Shown: in pieces, positions 26,690 to 35,898 of the stretch | How positions within the stretch are numbered: the stretch's first letter is position 1 | Layout: every line of letters begins with the position of its first letter | Origin: RGIG8709 sp045537065 | Lineage (GTDB): Bacteria > Bacillota > Clostridia > Monoglobales > Monoglobaceae | Direction: 5' to 3' | Assembly (NCBI GenBank): GCA_045537065.1 | Contig: JAZSOT010000042.1 | Span: forward strand, 1-47,653 | Length of the DNA stretch: 47,653 nucleotides | Notes under the pieces: model-generated | What the model saw: only the letters and a program-made list of their open reading frames with translations | Told to the model about the DNA's origin: nothing | Databases searched by the model: none | Position numbers and translations under genes: made by a program

Positions 26690-27614
26690 TTTGGAAAACA
26701 GGTTTGAATTTATATTTGAAGAAAACGAAAAAAAGCGTATTGATGTGTTTCTTTGCGAAAAGCTTGAGGGTTTTACCCGCTCTCATATACAGAAGATGGT
26801 AGAAGAAAATAATGTTTGTGTTAATAACTCTTTTGTAAAGACAAGCTTAAAGCTGAAAAATGGCGATGTTATCACGGGGGAAATTCCAAAGCCCCGCGAA
26901 ATTGAAGCAAAGGCAGAGGATATTCCCATTGAGGTTGTCTATGAAGATGATGACCTTCTTGTTGTTAATAAGCCTCAGGGGATGGTTGTGCATCCCGCAG
27001 CGGGTAACTATGACGGAACACTTGTGAATGCTCTTTTATATAGATGCGGAGACAGCCTTTCAGGGATAAACGGAGAAAAACGTCCCGGCATACTTCACAG
27101 AATTGATAAGGACACAAGCGGACTTTTGCTTGTTGCAAAGAATGATAATGCACATGTTTTTTTGGCGGAACAAATCAAGGAGCATAGTCTGACAAGAGAA
27201 TATAAAGCGTTGGTTCACGGAAATGTGAAAGAAGAAAGCGGAACGGTCAATGCTCCTATCGGACGGTCGGATAAGGACAGAAAGAAAATGACCATAACCT
27301 ATAAAAACAGCAAAGAGGCGGTAACTCACTTTTTTGTTATAGACAGATTTGAGGGTTACACTCTTTTGAGACTTAGACTTGAAACGGGAAGAACACACCA
27401 GATAAGAGTTCATATGTCGAAAAAGGGGCATTCTGTTGTGGGGGATAAAACCTATGGAATAAAGAAAGAGCCGTTTAATTTAAAGGGACAGCTTCTCCAT
27501 GCATATAAAATAGGGTTTATTCATCCCACGACCAAAGAATATATGGAGTTTGAAAGCCAGCTTCCCAAACATTTTGCAGAAGTTCTTGAGAAAATTAAGG
27601 ACAAGAAAGTATAG
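26682..27614 (+). CDS. RluA/RluD family 23S rRNA pseudouridine synthase
   Basis: A 310-aa enzyme with an N-terminal S4 domain (RIDVFLCEKLEGFTRSHIQKMVEE) and the catalytic domain with motif GILHRIDKDTSGLLLVAKND (catalytic Asp in RIDKDTSG) and LRLETGRTHQIRVHM. The family isomerises uridines in 23S rRNA; the S4 domain favours an RluD-type role. The start overlaps the lspA stop with AAAAGG upstream. lspA-rluD is a common pairing. Confidence 0.92.
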   Translation: MSNLENRFEFIFEENEKKRIDVFLCEKLEGFTRSHIQKMVEENNVCVNNSFVKTSLKLKNGDVITGEIPKPREIEAKAEDIPIEVVYEDDDLLVVNKPQGMVVHPAAGNYDGTLVNALLYRCGDSLSGINGEKRPGILHRIDKDTSGLLLVAKNDNAHVFLAEQIKEHSLTREYKALVHGNVKEESGTVNAPIGRSDKDRKKMTITYKNSKEAVTHFFVIDRFEGYTLLRLRLETGRTHQIRVHMSKKGHSVVGDKTYGIKKEPFNLKGQLLHAYKIGFIHPTTKEYMEFESQLPKHFAEVLEKIKDKKV

Positions 27615-27624
27615 GAGCTATAAA

Positions 27625-28416
27625 ATGGAAAATAATATAGAGCAAAGATTTAACGAAATTTTAAAAGAATGCGAACTTCTTGTAAAAAGGGATGCTGGGG
27701 AAGACGAAAAAGAGGGAAAAAAGGTTACAAGTCTTCACGACGGACATAGAAAAAGACTTGATGACAAGGCTCTGGAAAGCTTTGATACTCTGGCTATGCA
27801 CGAATATCTAGAATTTCTTTTGTTTAATGTAATTCCAAGGAGCAACACGAACGATATTGCCCACAGACTTCTTAAAAGATTCGGCTCGCTTAAGGGTGTA
27901 TTAAATGCAGACCCTAATGAGCTTGAGAAGGTCGGCGGTGTGGGACACAGGGTAGCTATGTATCTTTCTACGTTGAACGGAATTGCAGGTCTTGTTTTAA
28001 GAAGCCAGATGGATTATAAAACTCTTGACAATGCAGAGAAAATAAGAGAATATGTCAGCACATATTTTATAGGCAGGGAAAAAGAGTGTTCATATATTTT
28101 TCTTCTTGATTCTCATAACAGATTGAAAGGAGAGAAGCTTCTTTCGGAGGGAGTCAGTGATGAAACATATATTTACACAGAAAATATATGTGAAATTGCT
28201 CTGGCAAGAGATGCGAAAAAGATTATTCTTGCACATAACCATCCGTCAGGAGTTGCGAAAGCGTCCGAAAATGATATTACTGTTTCAAAAAGTCTTGAAA
28301 TCAAGCTTCATAATATTAATGTCAAGCTTATTGACAGCGTTATTGTAACAGACGGGGATTATTACAGCTTGAGGGCGAACGGACATCTTGAGGGAAGACT
28401 TTTCTGGGGAAATTAA
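27625..28416 (+). CDS. radC: RadC/YsxA family JAB-domain protein
   Basis: A 263-aa protein with an N-terminal UPF0758 helix-hairpin-helix part (GVGHRVAMYLS near residue 110) and a JAB1/MPN metal site AHNHPSGVAKASEND (HxHPSGx7D). The historical repair assignment of RadC is doubtful; the molecular role is unknown. ATG at 27625 with AGGAG upstream is preferred over the in-frame ATG at 27550, which lies within rluD. Confidence 0.9.
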   Translation: MENNIEQRFNEILKECELLVKRDAGEDEKEGKKVTSLHDGHRKRLDDKALESFDTLAMHEYLEFLLFNVIPRSNTNDIAHRLLKRFGSLKGVLNADPNELEKVGGVGHRVAMYLSTLNGIAGLVLRSQMDYKTLDNAEKIREYVSTYFIGREKECSYIFLLDSHNRLKGEKLLSEGVSDETYIYTENICEIALARDAKKIILAHNHPSGVAKASENDITVSKSLEIKLHNINVKLIDSVIVTDGDYYSLRANGHLEGRLFWGN

Positions 28417-28442
28417 AAAGATTATTGCAGGCAGGAGATAAA

Positions 28443-30389
28443 ATGTTTAAAATCCACACAGAGTATAAACCCACCGGCGACCAGCCGGAGGCAATAAAAA
28501 AGTTAACAGAGGGAATAAAAAGAGGGGATAAATTCCAGACTCTTCTTGGGGTAACAGGCTCAGGAAAAACATTCACAATGGCAAATGTTATTGCCAATGT
28601 AGGAAAACCCACTCTTGTTCTTGCTCATAATAAAACACTTGCTGCCCAGCTATGCAGCGAGTTTAAGGAGATATTTCCTGAAAATGCAGTGGAATATTTT
28701 GTTTCCTATTATGACTATTATCAGCCTGAGGCATATATTCCCTATTCGGATACCTATATAGAAAAAGACGCCTCAATGAATGATGAAATAGATAAATTAA
28801 GACACTCTGCAACCGCCGCTCTTTTTGAAAGGCGGGATGTTATAATTGTTGCAAGTGTTTCCTGTATATATGGTTTGGGGGACCCTATTGATTATAATAA
28901 TATGGTTGTGTCCCTAAGACCGGGAATGATAAAGGATAGGGACGAGGTTATAAAAAAGCTTTGTGAAATTCAGTATGAGAGAAATGACATAAATTTTGTT
29001 AGAAACAAATTCAGAGTCCACGGGGATGTTATAGATATATTTCCGTCGGATTCAAAAGGCTCTGCCATAAGGGTTGAGTTTTTCGGGGATGAAATAGAAA
29101 GAATAACTGAAATAAATGTGGTAACAGGAGAAGTTACGGGCGTAAGAAAGCATTGTGCCATTTATCCGGCATCCCATTATGTAACCACAAAGGAGAAAAT
29201 GGACAGAGCCATTCTTGATATAAGGGAAGAACTTGAAGAAAGGGTAAAATATTTCACAGAACACGGACAATTGATAGAAGCCCAGAGAATAAGGCAAAGA
29301 ACAGAATATGATATAGAAATGATGCAGGAGACAGGTTTTTGTCAGGGCATAGAAAATTATTCAAGACTAATAAGCGGAAGAGAGGCGGGAAGCCCGCCTT
29401 TTACCTTGCTTGATTATTTCCCTGATGATTTTCTTCTTATGGTGGATGAATCCCATGTGACAATCCCTCAGGTAAGGGCTATGTATCACGGGGACAGAGC
29501 AAGAAAAGAAAATCTGGTTGAATATGGTTTCAGACTTCCCTCCGCCTATGATAACAGACCCCTTGATTTTGATGAATTTTATAATCACATAAATCAGGCA
29601 GTATTTGTCAGTGCAACCCCTGCTAATTTTGAAAGGGAACTTTCAATCCAGATTGCAGAGCAGGTTATAAGACCAACAGGCCTTTTAGATCCTGAAATTG
29701 AAGTGAGACCAATAGCGGGACAGATGGACGATTTATATGGAGAAATTTGCAAAAGAGTTGAGAAAAAGCAAAGGGTTCTTGTCACAACTCTCACTAAGAA
29801 AATGGCAGAAAGGCTCACGGAATATTTTGAAGAGCTTGGTGTTAAGGTCAGATATCTCCATTCCGAAATTCAGACTATTGAAAGAATGGAAATTATAAGG
29901 GATTTAAGACTTGGTGTTTTTGATGTTTTAGTCGGAATAAACCTTTTAAGAGAGGGACTTGATATCCCCGAAGTTTCACTGATTGCAATACTTGATGCAG
30001 ACAAGGAGGGCTTTCTTAGAAGTGAAACCTCTCTTGTGCAAACAATCGGAAGAGCTGCAAGAAATGCCGAGGGAAAGGTTATTATGTATGCAGATGAAAT
30101 AACTGCATCGATGAGGGCGGCTATCTCGGAAACCGAAAGAAGAAGAAAAATACAAAGTGCGTATAACGAGGAACATAATATTGTTCCAAAAACTATTGAA
30201 AAGGCAGTTCAGGATATTATTGAGGCAACTGTTGAAGAAAAGCTTTCAAATGACGAGGGCCTGGGAGAAGAAAACAGAAAAGCCCTGATAGATGAATTAA
30301 CAGAAAAAATGAAAGAAGCTGCAAAGCTTTTGCAATTTGAGCTTGCGGCTCAGCTAAGAGATGAGATAAAGCGTCTTGAGGAGATGTGA
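28443..30389 (+). CDS. uvrB: UvrABC system protein B
   Basis: A 648-aa excision-repair helicase. Walker A LGVTGSGKTFT, beta-hairpin YYDYYQPEAYIP, DEIDKLRHSAT, the helicase motif DESHVTIPQ, VGINLLREGLDIPEV, QTIGRAARN, and the C-terminal UVR motif (LIDELTEKMKEAAKLLQFELAAQLRDEI). ATG at 28443 has AGGAGA 4 nt upstream. uvrA begins 4 bp after the stop. Confidence 0.97.
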   Translation: MFKIHTEYKPTGDQPEAIKKLTEGIKRGDKFQTLLGVTGSGKTFTMANVIANVGKPTLVLAHNKTLAAQLCSEFKEIFPENAVEYFVSYYDYYQPEAYIPYSDTYIEKDASMNDEIDKLRHSATAALFERRDVIIVASVSCIYGLGDPIDYNNMVVSLRPGMIKDRDEVIKKLCEIQYERNDINFVRNKFRVHGDVIDIFPSDSKGSAIRVEFFGDEIERITEINVVTGEVTGVRKHCAIYPASHYVTTKEKMDRAILDIREELEERVKYFTEHGQLIEAQRIRQRTEYDIEMMQETGFCQGIENYSRLISGREAGSPPFTLLDYFPDDFLLMVDESHVTIPQVRAMYHGDRARKENLVEYGFRLPSAYDNRPLDFDEFYNHINQAVFVSATPANFERELSIQIAEQVIRPTGLLDPEIEVRPIAGQMDDLYGEICKRVEKKQRVLVTTLTKKMAERLTEYFEELGVKVRYLHSEIQTIERMEIIRDLRLGVFDVLVGINLLREGLDIPEVSLIAILDADKEGFLRSETSLVQTIGRAARNAEGKVIMYADEITASMRAAISETERRRKIQSAYNEEHNIVPKTIEKAVQDIIEATVEEKLSNDEGLGEENRKALIDELTEKMKEAAKLLQFELAAQLRDEIKRLEEM

Positions 30390-30393
30390 AAAA

Positions 30394-33225
30394 ATGCTTA
30401 AGGACATAGTAATAAAGGGTGCAAAAGAAAATAATCTTAAAAATATTGATGTTGTTATTCCAAGGGATAAAATGGTTGTTCTCACGGGACTTTCAGGCTC
30501 GGGAAAATCTTCTCTTGCCTTTGAAACCATATATGCAGAGGGTCAAAGAAGATATGTTGAGTCCCTTTCTGCCTATGCAAGACAGTTTTTGGGTCAGATG
30601 GAAAAGCCAAATGTTGAGTCAATTGAGGGACTATCCCCTGCAATTTCCATTGACCAGAAAACAACAAGCAAAAATCCTCGTTCAACTGTTGGAACAGTAA
30701 CGGAAATCTATGATTATTTAAGACTTTTGTATGCAAATATAGGTATTCCTCATTGTCCCCAGTGCGGAAAGGAAATTAAGCCACAGTCTGTTGACCAGAT
30801 TATAGATGTGGTAACCGCTCTTCCTGAAAGAACAAAACTGCAGATTTTGTCTCCCGTTGTAAGGGGAAGAAAAGGGGAACATAAGAACATTATAGAAAAA
30901 GCAAGAAAAGATGGTTTTGTCAGAATAAAAATAGACGGCGAGCAGTATGAACTTGACGGACTTGAAATAAATCTAGACAAACAGAAAAAGCATAATATTG
31001 AAATTGTTGTGGATAGACTTATTGTGAAAGAGGATATGAATAAGCGTCTTTCCGATTCGGTGGAAACAGCCCTTAAGCTTTCGGGCGGGATTGTTCTTGT
31101 TGACATAATTGATGGGGAAACTCTGTTTTTCAGCCAGAATTATGCCTGTGATGACTGCGGAATAAGCATAGAGGAGCTGACTCCGAGAATGTTTTCCTTT
31201 AACACTCCCTATGGTGCCTGCCCCGAATGTCTGGGACTCGGAACTATATCAAAAATTAACCCCGACAGAGTTATTCCCGATAAGAATAAAAGTATTATGG
31301 AGGGGGCAATTATTGCATCAGGCTGGGGTGTTAAGGATGAAAATTCCATTTCACTTATGCACTACAGAGCTCTTGCGAAAAAATATAATTTCAGCCTTGA
31401 TGTACCTGTTCGGGATTTGCCTAAGGAGGCACTTGATAAGATTTTATATGGAACGGGTTATGATAAAATCGAGCTTGAATATGACAGAAAATATTTAAAG
31501 GGTGTCCAGTATTCAAGATTTGAGGGTGTAATCAATAATTTAAAAAGAAGATATGATGAATCAAGTTCTGACTGGCTCAAGGCGGAGGTTGAGTCATATA
31601 TGATAAATGATGACTGCCCTGCATGTAAGGGAACAAGGCTAAAGCCTGAAATTCTTGCGGTTACAGTTAAGGGTAAGAATATAGATGAAGTAAGCAGAAT
31701 GTCGGTTGCAGATGCCTATGAGTTTTTTGATAATATGAAGCTTACTCAGAAAGAGGAAATAATAGCATTCCAGATATTAAAAGAAATAAAGGCAAGACTT
31801 GGTTTTTTAATAAGTGTGGGACTTGAATATCTCACCTTATCCCGAAGCTCGGGAACTCTGTCAGGGGGCGAAGCACAGAGAATAAGACTTGCAAGCCAGA
31901 TAGGTTCGGGACTTATGGGTGTTTTGTATATCCTTGATGAGCCAAGCATAGGTCTTCATCAAAGGGATAACGAAAAGCTTCTTAATATGCTGAAAAAATT
32001 GAGAGATTTAGGGAATACCCTGATTGTGGTTGAACACGACGAAGACACGATGTATGCTGCGGACCATATTATAGATATAGGGCCTGGTGCAGGTGTTCAC
32101 GGGGGAGAAGTTGTTGCAGAAGGCACGGCGGAAGAAATAATGAAATGCGAAAATTCCGAAACTGGAAATTATTTAAGCGGAAGAAAGAGTATTCCTCTTC
32201 CGAAGGAAAGAAGAAAAGGCAATGGTAATTTCCTTGAAATAAAGGGGGCAAAAGAAAATAACCTTAAAAATATTAATGTGAAAATCCCTCTTGGTACATT
32301 CACTTGTGTCACAGGAGTTTCAGGAAGCGGAAAAAGCTCACTTGTTAATCAGGTTATGTATAAAACCCTTGCGAATAAGTTGAACAGAGCAAAGCTTGAT
32401 GAAGGGAAATATAAGGATATTCTTGGCATAGAGTATCTTGATAAGGTTATAGATATCGATCAGTCTCCAATAGGAAGAACACCCCGCTCCAATCCTGCAA
32501 CCTACACAGGTCTCTTTGGTGATATAAGAGAGCTTTTTGCGAAAACAAAGGATGCAAAAGAAAGAGGCTACGGGGCAGGAAGATTTAGCTTTAATGTTAA
32601 AGGCGGAAGATGCGAGTCTTGCATGGGTGATGGTATTGTTAAGATTGAGATGCATTTCTTGCCTGATGTTTATGTGCCTTGCGAGGTTTGTGAGGGGAAA
32701 AGATATAACAGAGAAACCTTAGAGGTAAGGTATAAGGGTAAAAATATATATGAAGTTCTTGAAATGACAGTTGAAGAGGGTCTTGAATTTTTCTCAAGTA
32801 TTCCTAAAATTCAGAGGAAACTTAAGACTCTTTATGATGTGGGACTTGGCTATATAAAAATAGGACAGCCGTCAACAACTTTATCAGGCGGTGAGGCACA
32901 GAGAGTTAAGCTTGCAACCGAGCTAAGCAGGAGAAGTACAGGGAAAACTATTTATATTCTTGATGAGCCAACAACAGGTCTCCACACGGCAGATGTCCAC
33001 AAGCTTATTGAAGTTCTGGAAATGCTTGTTGACTCGGGGAATACGGTTTTGGTTATAGAGCATAACCTGGATGTTATAAAGTGTGCAGATTTTATTTTAG
33101 ATTTAGGCCCTGAGGGAGGAGACGGGGGCGGAAAGGTTGTTGCATCAGGAACTCCTGAAAAGGTCGCAAAAAGTAAGGACTCCTATACTGGATATTATCT
33201 TAAAAAAATTCTGGATAAAAAATAA
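30394..33225 (+). CDS. uvrA: UvrABC system protein A
   Basis: A 943-aa damage-recognition ATPase with two ABC modules: Walker A GLSGSGKSS near 34 and GVSGSGKSS near 643, two LSGGEAQR signatures, and zinc modules CDDCG...CPECLG and CESCMG...CEVCEG. SD GAGGAG overlaps the uvrB end. uvrC is not in the window. No clear terminator separates it from hydG, which has its own promoter. Confidence 0.97.
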   Translation: MLKDIVIKGAKENNLKNIDVVIPRDKMVVLTGLSGSGKSSLAFETIYAEGQRRYVESLSAYARQFLGQMEKPNVESIEGLSPAISIDQKTTSKNPRSTVGTVTEIYDYLRLLYANIGIPHCPQCGKEIKPQSVDQIIDVVTALPERTKLQILSPVVRGRKGEHKNIIEKARKDGFVRIKIDGEQYELDGLEINLDKQKKHNIEIVVDRLIVKEDMNKRLSDSVETALKLSGGIVLVDIIDGETLFFSQNYACDDCGISIEELTPRMFSFNTPYGACPECLGLGTISKINPDRVIPDKNKSIMEGAIIASGWGVKDENSISLMHYRALAKKYNFSLDVPVRDLPKEALDKILYGTGYDKIELEYDRKYLKGVQYSRFEGVINNLKRRYDESSSDWLKAEVESYMINDDCPACKGTRLKPEILAVTVKGKNIDEVSRMSVADAYEFFDNMKLTQKEEIIAFQILKEIKARLGFLISVGLEYLTLSRSSGTLSGGEAQRIRLASQIGSGLMGVLYILDEPSIGLHQRDNEKLLNMLKKLRDLGNTLIVVEHDEDTMYAADHIIDIGPGAGVHGGEVVAEGTAEEIMKCENSETGNYLSGRKSIPLPKERRKGNGNFLEIKGAKENNLKNINVKIPLGTFTCVTGVSGSGKSSLVNQVMYKTLANKLNRAKLDEGKYKDILGIEYLDKVIDIDQSPIGRTPRSNPATYTGLFGDIRELFAKTKDAKERGYGAGRFSFNVKGGRCESCMGDGIVKIEMHFLPDVYVPCEVCEGKRYNRETLEVRYKGKNIYEVLEMTVEEGLEFFSSIPKIQRKLKTLYDVGLGYIKIGQPSTTLSGGEAQRVKLATELSRRSTGKTIYILDEPTTGLHTADVHKLIEVLEMLVDSGNTVLVIEHNLDVIKCADFILDLGPEGGDGGGKVVASGTPEKVAKSKDSYTGYYLKKILDKK

Positions 33226-33229
33226 AGAC

Positions 33230-33286
33230 TTACCTCTTGAAAAAAGGGTCCTGTTGTGATAGAATGATTAGGCAGAAAAGAGGTAA
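33230..33286 (+). promoter_or_regulatory. hydG promoter flanked by a 9-bp inverted repeat
   Basis: TTGAAA (33237-33242), 17-nt spacer, TAGAAT (33260-33265). Arms TTACCTCTT (33230-33238, overlapping the -35) and AAGAGGTAA (33278-33286, containing the SD) form a perfect inverted repeat around it. The promoter is clear; the repeat as operator is inference. Confidence 0.55.
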
Positions 33287-33291
33287 TAAAA

Positions 33292-34707
33292 ATGTATGAT
33301 GCAAAATCTCTCAAGGCAGAAGAATTTATAAACCACGAAGAAATTGAAGAATCACTTCGCTATGCCGAGGAGAACAAGAATAATTTAGAGCTTGTTGAAA
33401 GCATAATTGAAAAGGCGCGGATGAGAAAAGGTCTTACTCACAGAGAGGCATCCGTTCTTTTGGCTTGTGAAAACGAGGAAAAAATTTCAAAGATTTATGA
33501 TTTGGCAGAGCAGATAAAAAAGGATTTCTATGGAAACCGTATTGTTATGTTTGCTCCCCTTTATCTTTCTAATTATTGTGTGAACGGCTGTGTTTATTGT
33601 CCGTACCACCACCAGAATAAAACTATTCCGAGAAAGAAGCTGACTCAGGAAGAGGTTAAAAAAGAGGTTATTGCTCTTCAGGATATGGGGCATAAAAGAC
33701 TTGCTATTGAAAGCGGTGAAGACCCCGTTAATAACCCTATTGAGTACATTTTGGAGTGTATAAAAACTATCTATTCTATAAAGCATAAAAACGGAGCAAT
33801 CCGCAGGGTTAATGTAAATATTGCGGCAACAACTGTTGAGAATTACAGAAAGCTCCACGATGCTGGAATAGGAACATATATTCTGTTTCAGGAAACATAT
33901 CACAAGGAAAGCTATGAAAAGCTTCATCCAACAGGCCCGAAGCATAATTATGCATATCACACAGAGGCAATGGACAGAGCGATGGAGGGTGGCATAGATG
34001 ATGTTGGTCTTGGTGTTCTTTTTGGACTTGAGCTTTATAAATATGAGCTTTGCGGACTAATAATGCACGCAGAACACTTAGAGGCGGTTCACGGCGTAGG
34101 CCCTCATACAATAAGTGTTCCAAGAGTGAAAAAAGCGGACGATATTGACCCTGGTCAGTTTGATAACGGTATATCCGATGAAACTTTTGCAAAAATCTGT
34201 GCTATTATAAGAATTGCAGTTCCATATACTGGAATGATTATCTCCACAAGAGAAAGTCAGGAACTAAGAGAAAAGGTTATAAGACTCGGTGTTTCGCAGA
34301 TAAGCGGAGGTTCAAGAACAAGTGTTGGCGGATACACGGAAGATATAAGACCGACCGACACAGAACAGTTTGATGTTTCCGACCAGAGAACTCTTGATGA
34401 GGTTGTGAAATGGCTTATGGAAATCGGCTATATTCCAAGCTTCTGCACTGCTTGCTACAGAGAGGGAAGAACGGGAGACAGATTTATGTCACTTTTAAAA
34501 AGCGGACAAATTCAGAATTGTTGTCATCCCAATGCTTTAATAACATTAAAAGAATTCTTAGAGGATTATGCAAGCGAAGAGACTGTGAAAATAGGCGAAG
34601 AGCTTATTTTGAAAGAGCTTGAAAACATTCCAAACGAAAAGGCAAGAGAAACTGCAAAAAAATATATATTTGAAATAAAAAGCGGAAAGAGAGACTTCCG
34701 TTTTTAA
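33292..34707 (+). CDS. hydG: [FeFe]-hydrogenase H-cluster maturase HydG
   Basis: A 471-aa radical-SAM tyrosine lyase making the CO/CN-bearing iron synthon of the hydrogenase H-cluster. Radical-SAM triad Cys96, Cys100, Cys103 (CVNGCVYC); a C-terminal cluster site CTACYREGRTGDRF...CCHPNA (CX2CX22C) separates HydG from ThiH. It implies a hydrogen-evolving or consuming anaerobe. hydE, hydF and hydrogenase subunits are not in the window. SD AAGAGGT before ATG. Confidence 0.95.
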   Translation: MYDAKSLKAEEFINHEEIEESLRYAEENKNNLELVESIIEKARMRKGLTHREASVLLACENEEKISKIYDLAEQIKKDFYGNRIVMFAPLYLSNYCVNGCVYCPYHHQNKTIPRKKLTQEEVKKEVIALQDMGHKRLAIESGEDPVNNPIEYILECIKTIYSIKHKNGAIRRVNVNIAATTVENYRKLHDAGIGTYILFQETYHKESYEKLHPTGPKHNYAYHTEAMDRAMEGGIDDVGLGVLFGLELYKYELCGLIMHAEHLEAVHGVGPHTISVPRVKKADDIDPGQFDNGISDETFAKICAIIRIAVPYTGMIISTRESQELREKVIRLGVSQISGGSRTSVGGYTEDIRPTDTEQFDVSDQRTLDEVVKWLMEIGYIPSFCTACYREGRTGDRFMSLLKSGQIQNCCHPNALITLKEFLEDYASEETVKIGEELILKELENIPNEKARETAKKYIFEIKSGKRDFRF

Positions 34708-34746
34708 TAAAAATCAATAGTAGATGGAAACGAAAGGAGAGTTTTT

Positions 34747-35049
34747 ATGTGCGATACAATTTATACTGTGGATGATATAAAAGCAGTTTTGTACCCTGTT
34801 TTTGTTAAGCATAATGTGAAAAAGGCTGTCCTTTTTGGTTCATATGTGAAAGGACTTGCTGAAAGTCACAGTGATGTTGATTTGCTTCTTGATAGCGGAC
34901 TTCGTGGATTAAAATTTGTTGGGCTTATAGAGGATGTGCGGTCTGCACTCGATAAAGAGGTTGATGTTTTCGACAAAACTCATATAATTCCAAACTCTAA
35001 AATATTTTCCGAAATATCCAGGGACGGAGTGGTAATTTATGAAAAATAA
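34747..35049 (+). CDS. MNT-domain nucleotidyltransferase (MntA-like antitoxin)
   Basis: A 100-aa minimal nucleotidyltransferase with the GSxxxG...SDxDL signature (GSYVKGLAESHSDVDLL, from Gly31; Asp43 and Asp45) and a third acidic residue near Asp73. In the type VII MntA/HepT system the antitoxin AMPylates the toxin on a Tyr. It overlaps the HEPN gene by 11 nt. SD AAAGGAGAG. Confidence 0.88.
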   Translation: MCDTIYTVDDIKAVLYPVFVKHNVKKAVLFGSYVKGLAESHSDVDLLLDSGLRGLKFVGLIEDVRSALDKEVDVFDKTHIIPNSKIFSEISRDGVVIYEK

Positions 35050-35368
35050 AATAATTGTTGAAAAAATACTAAAATATATTTCAAAATTGCTTGATTACAC
35101 AAAGGACATAGAATATGATGCATTTATAAATAATTCAATTCTTGTTGAAGCCTGTGTTTTTAATCTCAGTCAGATAGGCGAGCTTGCGAATAAAATTGAC
35201 AAGGAATTTGAGGAAAAAAATTCATCTATTCCGTGGAGAGTTTTGTATGGTTTGCGGAATAAAATTGTCCATGATTACGAGGGTGTAAATCTTGTTTTGA
35301 TATGGGATATAGTTAAAGAAGATTTGCCGGAATTAAATGAACAATTAAAAATTTTAAATAAACAATAA
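35039..35368 (+). CDS. HEPN-domain (DUF86) RNase-like toxin, HepT family
   Basis: A 109-aa helical HEPN protein. The active-site motif RX4HXY is intact as RNKIVHDY (Arg73, His78, Tyr80); Tyr80 is the residue that an MNT partner would AMPylate in the studied systems. It overlaps the MNT gene and is followed by a terminator, so the pair is a self-contained unit. Confidence 0.88.
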   Translation: MKNKIIVEKILKYISKLLDYTKDIEYDAFINNSILVEACVFNLSQIGELANKIDKEFEEKNSSIPWRVLYGLRNKIVHDYEGVNLVLIWDIVKEDLPELNEQLKILNKQ

Positions 35369-35389
35369 AAGAGGCGGAAGCCTCTTTTT
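35367..35389. terminator. Terminator of the MNT/HEPN pair
   Basis: AAAAGAGGC/GCCTCTTTTT stem with loop GGAA, T5 run, between convergent genes. Confidence 0.8.
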
Positions 35390-35405
35390 CCTTTGATGAA
35401 TATAT

Positions 35406-35636
35406 TTAAGTTTTTTCTTTGTATATCGGGGCTGGAACAGAAATTAATCCCGCTATATAATCAAGAGAAACATTATAAAACTTTGCAAGTTTTATTGCAA
35501 GCTCAAAGGGAATTTCTCTTTTCCCCTGTTCGTAGTTTGTGTATGTGGTTTTATGCATATTCAGTATTTTAACAAGTTGGTCTTGTGTTAGGTCGTTATC
35601 TTCCCGTAAATCTCGTAACCTTTTATAATATCCCAT
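35406..35636 (-). CDS. XRE-family repressor of the micro-ORF island
   Basis: A 76-aa Cro/CI-type HTH protein: YYKRLRDLREDNDLTQDQLVKIL, recognition region HKTTYTNYEQGKREIPFE, tail AKFYNVSLDYIAGL. SD GGAG before the ATG. It diverges from two very small ORFs; the gap holds two near-identical 18-bp operators covering a consensus promoter, so autoregulation and repression of the island are likely. Confidence 0.88.
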   Translation of the reverse strand: MGYYKRLRDLREDNDLTQDQLVKILNMHKTTYTNYEQGKREIPFELAIKLAKFYNVSLDYIAGLISVPAPIYKEKT

Positions 35637-35659
35637 AATCTTACTCCTTTATTTTTATA

Positions 35660-35688
35660 TTGACATAATACATCATTTGTTGTATAAT
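35660..35688 (+). promoter_or_regulatory. Consensus sigma-A promoter for the micro-ORFs
   Basis: TTGACA (35660-35665), exactly 17 nt, TATAAT (35683-35688). The spacer and -10 are covered by the left operator, which fits tight repression. Confidence 0.8.
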
Positions 35689-35717
35689 ATACTCAAAAAT
35701 ACAACATATGATGTATT
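35667..35717. promoter_or_regulatory. Paired XRE operators in inverted repeat
   Basis: Left site ATACATCATTTGTTGTAT (35668-35685) and right site ATACAACATATGATGTAT (35699-35716). Each is itself an imperfect palindrome of the form ATACAWCA-NN-TGWTGTAT, and the 19-nt arms match each other as inverted repeats at 18 of 19 positions, centred on 35692. Confidence 0.65.
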
Positions 35718-35741
35718 TATATAATGAAATGGAGTGAAGCT

Positions 35742-35882
35742 ATGAATAAAGAAGCTGTAAAGTCAGGGGTAAAATTAATAATAGCAGCAGTTAGTATTTT
35801 TTTGAGTGTAAAAAACGCCGGAAAAAATGGTGAAAAATTATCACAGTCATTTATTGATTTAAAAGAGAATTTAAAATATTAA
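35742..35882 (+). CDS. Micro-ORF, 46-aa putative membrane peptide
   Basis: Encodes MNKEAVKSGVKLIIAAVSIF... and ends in KENLKY. Residues 8-23 are hydrophobic with a preceding Lys, consistent with one short membrane helix or an amphipathic segment. SD GGAGTG lies 5 nt upstream of the ATG, and a consensus, operator-covered promoter is 54 bp upstream. I do not recognise a family. It may be a toxin-like peptide or a phage/plasmid-derived small protein. Confidence 0.55.
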   Translation: MNKEAVKSGVKLIIAAVSIFLSVKNAGKNGEKLSQSFIDLKENLKY

Positions 35883-35898
35883 AATAGGAGAAAAAAAT

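Noticed and set aside
14867..33225. Horizontal transfer within the repair/division block
   Set aside because: Gene order, spacing, SD use and codon style are uniform, and all genes are expected chromosomal Clostridia genes.
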